In this document: one piece after another, positions 28,220-39,853 of the stretch
How the letters are laid out: every line of letters starts with the position of its first letter
Position numbering within the stretch: position 1 is the first letter of the stretch
NCBI GenBank assembly: GCA_036832975.1
Contig: DAITQM010000001.1
Coordinates: 124,001-188,000, forward strand
Source of the DNA: DAITQM01 sp036832975
GTDB lineage: Bacteria > Pseudomonadota > Gammaproteobacteria > Xanthomonadales > Wenzhouxiangellaceae
Length of the DNA: 64,000 nucleotides
Direction of reading: 5' to 3'
The notes under the pieces: model-generated
Databases searched by the model: none
The model's input: only the letters and a program-made list of their open reading frames with translations
Told to the model about the DNA's origin: nothing
Made by a program: the position numbers and the translations under genes

Positions 28220-29089
28220 TTCGCGGTAGGCATCCCGCACCGCGTCGCGGTCGGCCGGCGGCAGCACGATCTCGATTTCAGCATACAGGTCGCCCGCCGG
28301 ATCGCCCGGCAGGCCGCGGCCGCGCAGGCGCAGTTTCTGCCCGCTGCGCGCCCCGGCGGGGATTTTCAGCTTGATATCGCCGCCGGGCAGACGCAGTTCC
28401 GCCTCCCCGCCGAGCGCCGCCTCCCACGGGGCGACCGGCAACCGGGCGGTCACGTCGCGGCCATCGACCTGGAAGCGTGTATCTTCGGAAAACGCAATTT
28501 CGATCAACACGTCGCCCGGTTCGAGCCCTTGCGGCCCCGGTGCCTGGCCGGCGAGCCGGATCACCTGACCAGGACGGATGCCGCGCGGAATTTTCACTTC
28601 GAGGCTGCGACCGCCGGCCTCGGCCGGCAGCGTAATGCGCCGCGTCGCACCACTGTAGGAGTCGGCCAGTTCGATCGCCAAGCGGTAATGGCGGTCCGGA
28701 CTTTTCATGCGCCGGCCGCGGCGCGCGCCGCCCATCAGATCGTCGAAACCGCCCAGCCCACCGAACAGGCTCGAAAAGAAATCGCTGAAGCCGCCGCCGG
28801 CAAAGCCGCCGCCGTCTCCAGTATAAAACCGGGTGTGCCAATCGGGGGGTGGGCGGAACGACTGACCGGCATGCCATTGGCTGCCAAGCGCATCGTACGC
28901 CTGACGCTTTTCTGAATCGTGTAGCACCTCATACGCCTCGTTAACCTCCTTGAAGCGTTCCTCGGCGTCTTTTTCCTTGCTGACATCGGGGTGAAATTTC
29001 CGGGCCAGCTTGCGGTATGCCTTTTTGATCGTCTCGGCATCGGCGCCGCGCTCGACGCCGAGGATCTTGTAATAATCCTTGTATTGCAC
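28184..29089 (-). CDS. cbpA: DnaJ-family co-chaperone (CbpA-like)
   Basis: This 301-residue J-domain protein has YKDYYKILGVERGADAETIK at the N-terminus and HPD in KFHPDVSKEKD. A Gly/Phe-rich linker (TGDGGGFAGGGFSDFFSSLFG) follows, then two C-terminal substrate-binding domains without the zinc-finger region of DnaJ. This is the class B/CbpA layout. It stimulates DnaK and delivers clients. It lies 18 bp downstream of clpB on the same strand, so disaggregase and J-protein would be co-expressed. Its stop codon lies in a MITE-end relic, with the family-like ending LAKVSGFKPRG. Confidence 0.9.
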   Translation of the reverse strand: MQYKDYYKILGVERGADAETIKKAYRKLARKFHPDVSKEKDAEERFKEVNEAYEVLHDSEKRQAYDALGSQWHAGQSFRPPPDWHTRFYTGDGGGFAGGGFSDFFSSLFGGLGGFDDLMGGARRGRRMKSPDRHYRLAIELADSYSGATRRITLPAEAGGRSLEVKIPRGIRPGQVIRLAGQAPGPQGLEPGDVLIEIAFSEDTRFQVDGRDVTARLPVAPWEAALGGEAELRLPGGDIKLKIPAGARSGQKLRLRGRGLPGDPAGDLYAEIEIVLPPADRDAVRDAYRELAKVSGFKPRG

Positions 29090-29107
29090 GATGCCTCCCG
29101 CCGCGGC

Positions 29108-31702
<2,595 letters not shown>

Positions 31703-31931
31703 CGTTGTCTCCAGGAATCGACCGCCCAGCCGCGATCTTGTGGATAACTTGAGGGCGGACGACCGCAGAAGCAAGGGCGGTGACGCCCGCAGCGGACACC
31801 CGGGTCGGGAACGGCCGGTGGCCGCCGCTGGCAATAGCCGGGCGGCGGAGTATAATCAGGCTGCCGTACCTCCGGCGCTGTATTGATCCCGGGTATCAAT
31901 AACCTTCAAACGCTGTAACGGGGAGAAAACC

Positions 31932-32354
31932 ATGAATCAATATGTTCGAGGCGTTATCGCCGGCCTGATCGCGACGATCGTGCTGTCAATTTTGATGTAT
32001 CTTAAAAACATGATGGGCCTGATGCCCGATGTCGATGTCATCGCCATGCTCGCCGGCAAGATGGGCGGTGGCGCGATGATGGGCTGGGTGGGCCATTTCA
32101 TGATCGGAGCGATCATTTACGGTCTGGCCTTTGCGATCATCGGCGGCAAACTGCCGGGCGGTAACAACATCAACCGCGGTATCGTGCTCGGCGTCATCGG
32201 CTGGCTGATCATGATGCTCATGCTGATGCCGATGATGGACGGCGGGATGTTCGGCATGAAAATGCAGAGCGGTATGATGGTGCCGGTCGCCACCTTGATG
32301 CTGCACATCATTTTCGGCGCGGTTCTGGGTTTCGCTTACAACAAGCTGGGCTGA
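31932..32354 (+). CDS. Small four-helix membrane protein (DUF6789-like)
   Basis: This 140-residue integral membrane protein is unusually rich in Met and Gly. Its predicted helices are VRGVIAGLIATIVLSILMYL, MGWVGHFMIGAIIYGLAFAII, GIVLGVIGWLIMMLMLMPMM and VATLMLHIIFGAVLGFAYN. The pattern fits small DUF6789/YagU-like membrane proteins, whose role is unknown. GGGAG lies 7 bp upstream of the ATG, and an intrinsic terminator follows 45 bp after the stop. It is a single-gene unit, transcribed away from clpB. Confidence 0.82.
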   Translation: MNQYVRGVIAGLIATIVLSILMYLKNMMGLMPDVDVIAMLAGKMGGGAMMGWVGHFMIGAIIYGLAFAIIGGKLPGGNNINRGIVLGVIGWLIMMLMLMPMMDGGMFGMKMQSGMMVPVATLMLHIIFGAVLGFAYNKLG

Positions 32355-32396
32355 ACAAAGCCCACGTCACCTCGCGGCGTTATCGCCGCATCATTG

Positions 32397-32425
32397 AAAA
32401 GCCGGCCGCGAGGCCGGCTTTTTTT
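32397..32425 (+). terminator. Rho-independent terminator
   Basis: The stem GCCGGCC (32401-32407) pairs with GGCCGGC (32412-32418), with loop GCGA, followed by seven T and preceded by four A. It would end the small membrane-protein transcript. The A-tract before the stem lets it work partly for the converging gene as well. Confidence 0.9.
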
Positions 32426-32454
32426 ATTTCTCCCCGGCGGGGGCGCCATACCTG

Positions 32455-34320
32455 TCAATCCTCGAAGCCATCGCGCAGCAGAAGATCGGGATCGGCGGGG
32501 GAAACGATCGTCGGCGCGGCATTCGGTGGTCCCACACCGGGGCCGAAGTTGACGCCCACCTTCCGCTGCACGGGGGGTGCGTCTTCGATGTCGAACGAGA
32601 AGGCGTAACCGGTGCCCCACTTGATCTCGTTGCCCGCCGGAGCGCTGAACAGCAGCCCCTGACCGCCGTTGCTGGAGAAGGTCCAATCGTTGCCCGGGTC
32701 GTGATCCGCGTCGTGTATAGAGACGTTGCTCAGCACGCCGCCGGTCACCGGAATTATCAAGCTGGAGATGCCGCGTTCGACATCAAAATTCATCAACATG
32801 TAGGTATATCGCCAGACTCCACCACCCAGGTCCTGGCTCTGCACCGCCAGTTTCAAATGGCCGACGTCCGCGTTCTGGAACGTGACATTCTGGTTGCCGG
32901 TGCCGGGATCGGTGGCCGGTGGCACCCATTGGTCGATGGCCGGCCCGACGACAAAAGTACCGAACGGATAAGCCCAGAGATCACCACTGGTATTAGTGGG
33001 CGTAACCGGACGGATACCCATACTGTTGAAAATATTGGAATCGTCGCGAATCACATACCACGACTCGAAGAAATACTGAGCGCCGGGAGTGAGCAAATCA
33101 TCGCGCAATACACGCAACCGGTTCTCGCCCAGGCCGTTGGAACCGTTGTCCTGCACCCCGTCGCCATTCTGATCGAAAAACGAACCGGTGCTGACGAATA
33201 CGCCGGTGCGCGGATTGATCTCAGCGCGCGGGCCGATGTCGCTAGGGCTGTCGTTGTTGCCCACGCCGTAGGTATCTTCGCAACCGGGCCATAGGATATG
33301 ACCGCTGGCACCGGGAATGCCACCGTCGCCGCAGTTGATGGTACAGCCGACATTGATGGTCAGGAAGGCATGCTTGACGCCGGAGGCACCGATCTGTTCC
33401 AGACGACCGTTGGCCACGCGGTACAGATTCCAGATCAGATACGGGTGTTGGTCGTTGTTATAAGGCGGGAAAGTGCCGTTGAACTTTCTATACCAAGCCA
33501 CGTCGGCTCCATCCAGTCCCTGCAGGTTCTGCAAGCTGCTGCTCGGTGCTACGAGTTCGAACGTATCGGGGCCGACCACCACCGTACCGACGTCCTGAAT
33601 GTCGTCCATGGTGGTCAAGCCGACATCAGCAATGAATCCCTGGGTCGGCCACTTGGGACGTTCGGCGCAGGTTCCCCCGCGCACTTCGGTCTCGGCGCCG
33701 GCCGGGATATTGAGGTTGGCGCCGAGCGCCAGCTCGCCGATCATGATGCCGGCGAAGGCGGGTTCGCCGAGCAGCGCCGCCAGTTCTTCGCTGATCGTCA
33801 CGTCCATTCTCTCCATCACCAGCCGTTGTTCGGCGGGACGGGTAAAAACATGGATATTCTTGGCGATAAACAGGATGCGACCGTTGTCGTCGCGCAATTG
33901 CAGGCTGGGGAAACGCTCGCCGCGATGCGGCTCGACGAACAATCTCGTCATGCTGACCTGGCGTTGATTACGAACCAACGTCAACGGTGCCTCGAAGCCC
34001 AGAGTGCCGTTCAGGAAATCGTCGAACTGGCCTTGCGGCGCGTGAAATTCGAGGCTACCCAGGTTCAGAGCTGGTAATACGATCCGCGCCTCGCCGCCTT
34101 TGAACCGTTCAGGCACCGAAATCGCCAACCCCATGTCCGCAAGGATCAGCGGTTTCAGTTTGAACTCGGCAGCGCCGCCCCACGCCGACCACACGGCGGT
34201 GGGATTGGTGACCGGTCCCGATGCCGCCGGCTGCTGCGCGGCAACCGGCCATGCCAGGAAACAGAACAGCGTGAAGCACAGCCCATGCCATGCCTGCCTA
34301 TCAACTCTTATATACATCAT
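32455..34320 (-). CDS. Exported protein of unknown function with DGFE-type C-terminus
   Basis: This 621-residue protein has a signal peptide (hydrophobic WHGLCFTLFCFLAWPVAA, cut near AQQ). The mature part has no recognised enzyme motif. It has many aromatic and Asn/Gly-rich segments, a FFDQNGDGVQDNGSNG calcium-loop-like stretch, two Cys pairs, and a C-terminal beta-rich half (VWRYTYMLMNFDVERGISSLI, DHDPGNDWTFSSNGGQG). The ending DPDLLLRDGFED belongs to the tail family shared with two other proteins here. An alternative start is the second Met. It is transcribed divergently from phhA, and no operon partner is visible. Confidence 0.82.
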   Translation of the reverse strand: MMYIRVDRQAWHGLCFTLFCFLAWPVAAQQPAASGPVTNPTAVWSAWGGAAEFKLKPLILADMGLAISVPERFKGGEARIVLPALNLGSLEFHAPQGQFDDFLNGTLGFEAPLTLVRNQRQVSMTRLFVEPHRGERFPSLQLRDDNGRILFIAKNIHVFTRPAEQRLVMERMDVTISEELAALLGEPAFAGIMIGELALGANLNIPAGAETEVRGGTCAERPKWPTQGFIADVGLTTMDDIQDVGTVVVGPDTFELVAPSSSLQNLQGLDGADVAWYRKFNGTFPPYNNDQHPYLIWNLYRVANGRLEQIGASGVKHAFLTINVGCTINCGDGGIPGASGHILWPGCEDTYGVGNNDSPSDIGPRAEINPRTGVFVSTGSFFDQNGDGVQDNGSNGLGENRLRVLRDDLLTPGAQYFFESWYVIRDDSNIFNSMGIRPVTPTNTSGDLWAYPFGTFVVGPAIDQWVPPATDPGTGNQNVTFQNADVGHLKLAVQSQDLGGGVWRYTYMLMNFDVERGISSLIIPVTGGVLSNVSIHDADHDPGNDWTFSSNGGQGLLFSAPAGNEIKWGTGYAFSFDIEDAPPVQRKVGVNFGPGVGPPNAAPTIVSPADPDLLLRDGFED

Positions 34321-34523
34321 CTAACCCCTCGGTTCAATGCTATGCTGCCTTTCGCCCACCCTCTTGCAGGCGTGCCTGCCCACTGCCGGAAGGTGTGTTC
34401 GACTCTCACTGAGTATTATAGTGAAGAGCGGGCGGGTTGATGCCCCTCGCCATCCGCCGGGCGCCCAGCGGTCACCGGCGGCGCGATCGGACGGTGCAAT
34501 CGTCCGGCACCGGCGACGGTCAA

Positions 34524-34532
34524 TGGTATACT
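34524..34532 (+). promoter_or_regulatory. Putative extended -10 promoter of the phhA operon
   Basis: TGGTATACT fits the extended -10 pattern TGnTATAAT with one mismatch, 52 bp upstream of the phhA ATG. No good -35 is present, as is usual for this class. No TyrR/PhhR-type palindrome was noticed in the 264-bp divergent gap. Confidence 0.4.
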
Positions 34533-34584
34533 GCAAAGCCGGTTTCGATCAAAAGCCGCCGGCGCACAGCACCCGGAGTGTACG

Positions 34585-35382
34585 ATGGGCAAAGGTAGCA
34601 AATACGTCGCTAAAATCCCCGATGCGGACGGCAACATCGCCTATACCGGCGAGGAAAACGCCATCTGGCACGAGCTGATCACACGCCAGATGCAGGTCAT
34701 CCACAACCGCGCCTGCCGGGAGTTCATCGACGGGCTCGAAATCCTGGCGCTCCCTCAAGACCGGATACCCCAGCCGGCCGAGGTCTCGGCGGTGCTCCAC
34801 GCTCGCACCGGCTGGCAGGTCGAGCCGGTGCCGGCATTGATCGACTTCGACCAATTTTTCGCACTGCTCGCCGACCGCCGCTTTCCCGCCGCGTCATTTA
34901 TCCGCAGTCGCGAGGAAATGGAATACTTGCAGGAGCCGGATATTTTTCACGAGATTTTCGGCCATTGCGCGATGCTGACCCACCCGGCGTTCGCCGATTT
35001 TACCGCCGCTTACGGCCGCGCCGGGGTCGCCGCCGACAAGGCCGATCGCGTGATGCTCGCCCGGCTTTACTGGTTCACCGTCGAATTCGGCCTGCTCCAC
35101 ACGCCTGATGGCCTGCGCATTTACGGCGGCGGCATCAACTCTTCGCCCGGCGAGACGGTTTATGCCCTGGAAAGCGACAAACCGTACCGCAAACCGTTCG
35201 ATCCGATCGAAGCGCTGCGCACACCGTACCGGATCGATATCTATCAAACCGTCTATTATGTACTGCATCGGATCGACGACCTGTACGAACTGGCGCGCGC
35301 CGACCTTAACCACCTGGTCCGCATCGCGCGGGCGCTCGGCCCGCTGGCCCCGACCTACCCGCCGAAACAACAGGCGGCTTGA
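34585..35382 (+). CDS. phhA: Phenylalanine 4-monooxygenase
   Basis: This 265-residue bacterial aromatic amino acid hydroxylase converts phenylalanine to tyrosine with tetrahydropterin and O2. The iron ligands are visible as H122 and H127 in DIFHEIFGHCAML and E167 in FTVEFGLLH. The RSREEMEYLQEPDIFHE context and GGGINSSPGETVYAL are family hallmarks. The length is normal for the single-domain bacterial enzyme. A GGAG site lies upstream of the ATG. phhB follows after 20 bp, and three further genes are tightly linked downstream. Confidence 0.96.
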   Translation: MGKGSKYVAKIPDADGNIAYTGEENAIWHELITRQMQVIHNRACREFIDGLEILALPQDRIPQPAEVSAVLHARTGWQVEPVPALIDFDQFFALLADRRFPAASFIRSREEMEYLQEPDIFHEIFGHCAMLTHPAFADFTAAYGRAGVAADKADRVMLARLYWFTVEFGLLHTPDGLRIYGGGINSSPGETVYALESDKPYRKPFDPIEALRTPYRIDIYQTVYYVLHRIDDLYELARADLNHLVRIARALGPLAPTYPPKQQAA

Positions 35383-35402
35383 TCATTGAGGAGAAGCCAA
35401 CG

Positions 35403-35735
35403 ATGACGCTGGCTGAAAAACATTGCGTGCCCTGCGAAGGCGGCACCGCACCGCTCGACGCGGAACGGGCCGGCGAACTGCTGACCCAGGTTCCGGGCTG
35501 GGACCTGGCGGCCGACGGCCAATCGATCCGTCGCGAGTTTTCGTTCAAGGGGTTTTACAAAACCATGGCGTTCATCAACGCCATGGCTTGGATCGCTAAT
35601 CAGGAAGGCCACCACCCCGATTTTTCGGCCGGCTTCAATTACTGCCACGTGACCTTTACGACGCACGCCATCGGCGGGTTGTCGGAAAACGACTTTATCT
35701 GCGCTGCGCGGGTCAACGCGCTGCTGGAGTCCTGA
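35403..35735 (+). CDS. phhB: Pterin-4a-carbinolamine dehydratase
   Basis: This 110-residue enzyme recycles the pterin cofactor used by phenylalanine hydroxylase. The active-site segment EGHHPDFSAGFNYCHVTFTTH contains the conserved His-His-Pro-Asp and the later His; GLSENDFICAARVN ends the fold. The ATG at 35403 is preferred to an upstream in-frame start at 35379, because GAGGAG lies 9 bp before it. It is three bases from the moxR start. Confidence 0.95.
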   Translation: MTLAEKHCVPCEGGTAPLDAERAGELLTQVPGWDLAADGQSIRREFSFKGFYKTMAFINAMAWIANQEGHHPDFSAGFNYCHVTFTTHAIGGLSENDFICAARVNALLES

Positions 35736-35738
35736 GCG

Positions 35739-36695
35739 ATGGCCCTGGCCGGCCGAACCGCGCCTGACGAAGGCCGCGAGCTGCGCGATCGCCTGCACGA
35801 AGCCTCCGCGCAAATCGCTTCGGTCATCCTCGGCAAAGACGCTGAAATTCGGCTGGCATTGACCGCCTTGCTCGCCGGTGGCCACCTGCTGATCGAAGAT
35901 GTACCCGGCGTCGGTAAAACGACACTCGCCAAAGCGCTGGCCAACACCCTTGGCCTTGGGTTTCGGCGGATCCAGTTCACCAGCGATCTGCTGCCGGCCG
36001 ATGTTGTCGGCGTCTCGATCTACCGCCCGGCCAGCGGTGCTTTCGATTTTCATCCCGGCCCGATCTTCACTTCGGTGCTGCTCGCCGACGAACTCAATCG
36101 CGCCACGCCCAAGACACAGAGCGCCCTGCTCGAGGCGATGGCGGAAGCGCAAGTCAGCACCGACGGCCGGACCCTGCCGCTGCCCAAGCCTTTTTTCGTG
36201 ATCGCAACCCAAAACCCGCACGACCAGGCCGGCGCTTACCCGCTGCCGGAGTCGCAGCTCGACCGTTTTCTACTGACCATCAACCTCGGCTTGCCCGACC
36301 GCGAAGCGGAACGGCACCTGCTGCGCCGCGATGCCCGCCAGCCCTTGCTCGACACCCTGTCACCGTTGTTCGACAGCGCTGCCGTGCTGGCGCTCCAGCA
36401 CCAGGTCGCCCATCTGCACGTCTCCGATGCACTGCTCGATTACGTCCAGGACCTGCTGGCCGCGACCCGCTCGTCCAGCGCTTTCCGACACGGTTTGTCG
36501 CCGCGCGCCGGCCTCGCCCTGCTTGCCGCCGGCCGCGCCCATGCCTACCTCGCCGGCCGCGATTTCACCCTGCCCGAAGATATCAAAGCGGTGTTTGTGG
36601 CCCTCGCTCGTCACCGTCTGGCGCCGCTCCGCGACAGCGACGGCGGTGTGCTTTCCCAGTTGGCGACCATACTCGAGGAAGTGCCGGTGCCTTGA
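35739..36695 (+). CDS. MoxR-family AAA+ ATPase
   Basis: This 318-residue protein has Walker A GVGKTTLAKA in LLIEDVPGVGKTTLA, Walker B VLLADELNRATPKTQ and FFVIATQNPHDQAGAYPLPE. These are MoxR/RavA-type signatures. MoxR ATPases are thought to act as chaperones for complexes containing DUF58 or vWA proteins. It starts three bases after phhB and is followed by a DUF58 gene and a transglutaminase gene. This moxR-DUF58-tgpA trio is common, but its fusion to phhAB in one operon is not. Confidence 0.93.
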   Translation: MALAGRTAPDEGRELRDRLHEASAQIASVILGKDAEIRLALTALLAGGHLLIEDVPGVGKTTLAKALANTLGLGFRRIQFTSDLLPADVVGVSIYRPASGAFDFHPGPIFTSVLLADELNRATPKTQSALLEAMAEAQVSTDGRTLPLPKPFFVIATQNPHDQAGAYPLPESQLDRFLLTINLGLPDREAERHLLRRDARQPLLDTLSPLFDSAAVLALQHQVAHLHVSDALLDYVQDLLAATRSSSAFRHGLSPRAGLALLAAGRAHAYLAGRDFTLPEDIKAVFVALARHRLAPLRDSDGGVLSQLATILEEVPVP

Positions 36696-36701
36696 TTGAT
36701 T

Positions 36702-37721
36702 ATGGCCGGCACCACGTTGTTGGGTAAACCCCTCGTTCTGTTCGGCCCGCCGCACTGGCCAGCGGCGTGGGCGCGCTGGCGAGAGAAATGGCTGAGCCGT
36801 TTTCTGGCCCGCCGCGGCCCGCTCACGCCGCCGTTCACGCTGCTCTATCGCCGGATCTTCATCCTCCCGACCCGTTTCGGCCTGGCCTACGGCGTGCTGC
36901 TCGCGGCGATGATCCTCGGCGGCCTGAACTTCAACAACAATCTCGGGCTTTTGCTCGGCTTTCTGCTGGTTGCCGCGGGACATGCCAGTCTTCATCTGAC
37001 CTACCTCAATTTGCGCGGCATCGCGGTCCGCGACATCGTCGCTCCGCCGGTCTACGCCGGGCAGCCGATCATCGTGCATCTCAGGCTGGCCGGCGGCGAC
37101 GGCCGCCTCCACCATGCCATCGAAGCGCACCTGGCACAAGCCAGTGCGGTCTGCGACCTGCGGCCGGCGGGCAATCGTTCGGCGGCGGAAACCGCCCTGT
37201 CGATCACCCTTCCCGCTCTGCCCCGCGGCCTGCACGATCCGGGCCGTGTCAAGCTCGCCAGCCGTTACCCACTCGGCCTGTTCAGGGCCTGGAGCTGGAT
37301 CGAAGGCGGCCGTTTCGTGATGGTCTATCCGCGCCCGGCACCGCATCCGCCACCGCTACCGATCGGCCCGCGGGGCACTCGTCCCACGTTGCGTCCGGGC
37401 AGCGGTGAAGACGATATGCTGGGGCTGAGGGAATACCGGGCCGGCGATCCACTGCCGGCGGTCGCCTGGAAAGCGAGCGCTCGTCACCAAAACCTGTTGA
37501 GCAAGCTTTTTGCCGCGCCGCAAGGCGGGGCGGTCGATCTCGATTGGCACCAGGCCACCGCTCCGGACGATGAACAACGGCTCGAAATCCTCTGTGCCTG
37601 GGTGCTGGAAGCCCATCGCCGGCAATTGCGTTATCGGCTGATCCTGCCGGGTTCGACCATCCCCGCCGCCACCGGTGATGCCCACTGCAGCCGCTGCCTG
37701 GCGGCACTGGCATTATTCTAG
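36702..37721 (+). CDS. DUF58 domain membrane protein
   Basis: This 339-residue protein has two N-terminal membrane helices (FGLAYGVLLAAMILGGLNF and NLGLLLGFLLVAAGHASLHL). It ends in a DUF58 region with the signature GSGEDDMLGLREYRAGDPLP and VAWKASARHQNLLSKLF, where family members usually have REYxxGDxxRxIxWKxSAR. The ATG at 36702 is used. It is encoded seven bases after moxR and five before the transglutaminase gene, so it is probably a client of the MoxR ATPase at the membrane. Confidence 0.9.
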   Translation: MAGTTLLGKPLVLFGPPHWPAAWARWREKWLSRFLARRGPLTPPFTLLYRRIFILPTRFGLAYGVLLAAMILGGLNFNNNLGLLLGFLLVAAGHASLHLTYLNLRGIAVRDIVAPPVYAGQPIIVHLRLAGGDGRLHHAIEAHLAQASAVCDLRPAGNRSAAETALSITLPALPRGLHDPGRVKLASRYPLGLFRAWSWIEGGRFVMVYPRPAPHPPPLPIGPRGTRPTLRPGSGEDDMLGLREYRAGDPLPAVAWKASARHQNLLSKLFAAPQGGAVDLDWHQATAPDDEQRLEILCAWVLEAHRRQLRYRLILPGSTIPAATGDAHCSRCLAALALF

Positions 37722-37725
37722 TGAC

Positions 37726-39723
37726 ATGAGCCGCTGGCGCCGCCAAATCATCTCAACCCGCACGATGCGCTGGTCGCTGGCAGCGTTGCTGGCGATGGTG
37801 CTGCCCCATCTGGCGCTGCAACCGATGCCCTTGGCCGTCCTCCTGTTGCTGCCTTTTGCCTGGCGGGTGCGTTTTTCGGGCCCGGGTTATCGCCCACCGC
37901 CGGCCTTTTTGCGAATCGCCGTCACACTGGCGACGATCGCGCTGGTGTTTCAGGCGCACGGCGCTTTCCTCGGCCGGCGGGCGGCCACCACGCTGCTCGC
38001 CACGATGCTGTCGTTGAAACTGATCGAACTGGTCACCGTGCGCGATGGGCGGCTCATCGTCAGCGCCGGGTTTTTCCTGGCCGCGACCTATTTCTTGTTC
38101 AACCAGGACTTTATTTATACTTTATGGCTATTTATTGTACTGCTCACCGGCAGCGCGGCGCTCGCCGGCCTGGCCCGCGACGAAGCGCTTTCCCTCGGGG
38201 TTTCACCCGGTACGCCGCCGGTGCGGGAGGTACCGCGGCTGCGGCCGGCGCTGCGCCTGGTGTCGCTCGCCCTGCCCGTCGGCCTATTGCTGTTTTTGCT
38301 GTTCCCCCGACTCGGTACGCCGCTGTGGGGCATTCCGGAATATACCTTGGACGGCAGGACCGGGCTGTCGGAAGAGATGTCCCCGGGCCGCATCCAGCAG
38401 TTGTTCATGGACGACCGGCCGGCATTCCGCGCGATCTTTCCCGGCCCACCGCCATCCGCCCGCGATTTGTACTGGCGCGGCCCGGTGCTCTGGCATTTCG
38501 ACGGCGAAACCTGGACCCGGGGCCACCTCGGACTGGCGGCCAGCGACCGCCGTCCGCGCCCGGCCGACGCCGATCTGCGCTATGAGATCCAACTCGAACC
38601 GCAGGAGCGGCATTGGGTATTCGCCCTCGATTATCCGGCGCTGTGGCCCGAAGAAGCGCGCCTGACACACGATTACCAATTGCTCAGCCGCACGGCGATC
38701 ACTTCGCTGACCCGCTACGAAGTCGCCTCCGACCTCGATTACCGCGACCGGCCGGACGGTTTGACCACCAGCGCCCGCATGTGGTCGCTGCAGCTCCCCG
38801 CCGATCTGAACCCGCGAACCCAGGCGTTGATCACCGATTGGCGGCGGCGTTTTCCGGCCGACCGCGACCTGATCGACCACGCACTGTGGTGGTTCGCCAG
38901 TGAACCTTTTTTTTACACCCTCGACGCGCCGCCGCTCGGCCGCCACGGCGTCGATGAGTTCCTGTTCGATTTACGGCGTGGCTATTGCGAATACTATGCT
39001 TCGGCCTTCGCGGTGATGATGCGCGCCGCCGGTATCCCGGCACGCGTCGTCACCGGATATCAAGGGGGCTGGTACAGTCAAACCGGCGGTTACCTGCTGG
39101 TCCGCAATTCTGATGCCCACGCCTGGGCCGAGGTCTGGCTGCCGGGCGCAGGCTGGAGGCGCTATGACCCCACGGCGATGGTTGCTCCCGAGCGGGTCGA
39201 ATCCGGCGCCACGGCGGCCCTGCCGAACAGCCGCGGCTGGCTCGATTGGTCGTGGGTCCGCTCCTGGCGTAACCGCTTAGACCAGGTGCGCATCTTGTGG
39301 AACAACTGGGTTCTCGGTTTCGACGCCAGCCGCCAACGGGGCATGATTCAACCACTGGGGATTGCCGCCGACCCGCAAACCAATTTGATAATGGTACTGA
39401 TCGCGGCACTGGCCGCCGGTGCAGCGCTGGTCCATCACCTGGCGGGGCGCGCCCGCCGCCGGGAAGAACGACTTGGCCTGCTTTATCGCCGCTGGCACTC
39501 ACGCCTCGTGCGTCTTGGGCTGGGCCGCGCGGCGGGCGAGGGTCCACTTGAATACGGCGCAAGAGTACAAAGCTCACTGTCGCGCGGCGGTTCCGAACTG
39601 GCGGCGTTCAACGCGTTGTACATCGCCGCCCGTTATGGCGGCACGGCGCCGGATTATGCCCGTCTTGAAGCCTTGTTGCGGCGCTTCCGGCCGCGGCGCC
39701 ACCCGCCGCTGAACCGCCGCTGA
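37726..39723 (+). CDS. TgpA-like membrane transglutaminase
   Basis: This 665-residue protein has about five N-terminal membrane helices (for example LAALLAMVLPHLALQPMPLA and LVSLALPVGLLLFLLFP). A periplasmic transglutaminase core follows with catalytic Cys in RRGYCEYYASAFAVMMR, His in RNSDAHAWAEVWLPG and Asp in RRYDPTAMVAPERVE. A final membrane helix (LIMVLIAALAAGAALVHHLA) precedes a cytoplasmic DUF4129-like tail. Homologous TgpA in Pseudomonas is important for viability. It is the last gene of the phhA operon. The ATG at 37726 gives a normal N-terminus; upstream frame sequence overlaps the DUF58 gene. Confidence 0.92.
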   Translation: MSRWRRQIISTRTMRWSLAALLAMVLPHLALQPMPLAVLLLLPFAWRVRFSGPGYRPPPAFLRIAVTLATIALVFQAHGAFLGRRAATTLLATMLSLKLIELVTVRDGRLIVSAGFFLAATYFLFNQDFIYTLWLFIVLLTGSAALAGLARDEALSLGVSPGTPPVREVPRLRPALRLVSLALPVGLLLFLLFPRLGTPLWGIPEYTLDGRTGLSEEMSPGRIQQLFMDDRPAFRAIFPGPPPSARDLYWRGPVLWHFDGETWTRGHLGLAASDRRPRPADADLRYEIQLEPQERHWVFALDYPALWPEEARLTHDYQLLSRTAITSLTRYEVASDLDYRDRPDGLTTSARMWSLQLPADLNPRTQALITDWRRRFPADRDLIDHALWWFASEPFFYTLDAPPLGRHGVDEFLFDLRRGYCEYYASAFAVMMRAAGIPARVVTGYQGGWYSQTGGYLLVRNSDAHAWAEVWLPGAGWRRYDPTAMVAPERVESGATAALPNSRGWLDWSWVRSWRNRLDQVRILWNNWVLGFDASRQRGMIQPLGIAADPQTNLIMVLIAALAAGAALVHHLAGRARRREERLGLLYRRWHSRLVRLGLGRAAGEGPLEYGARVQSSLSRGGSELAAFNALYIAARYGGTAPDYARLEALLRRFRPRRHPPLNRR

Positions 39724-39853
39724 ACCGTCGCAAAGACACCGCCTGCGGAGCAAAAAAACGAACGATTATTTGTGCCATCGATCCTATAATTGAGGCTCCG
39801 CGGTAACCCGAGCCGCCGGATTCGACCATTGACACGCTATCGAGGTGAGCCCC

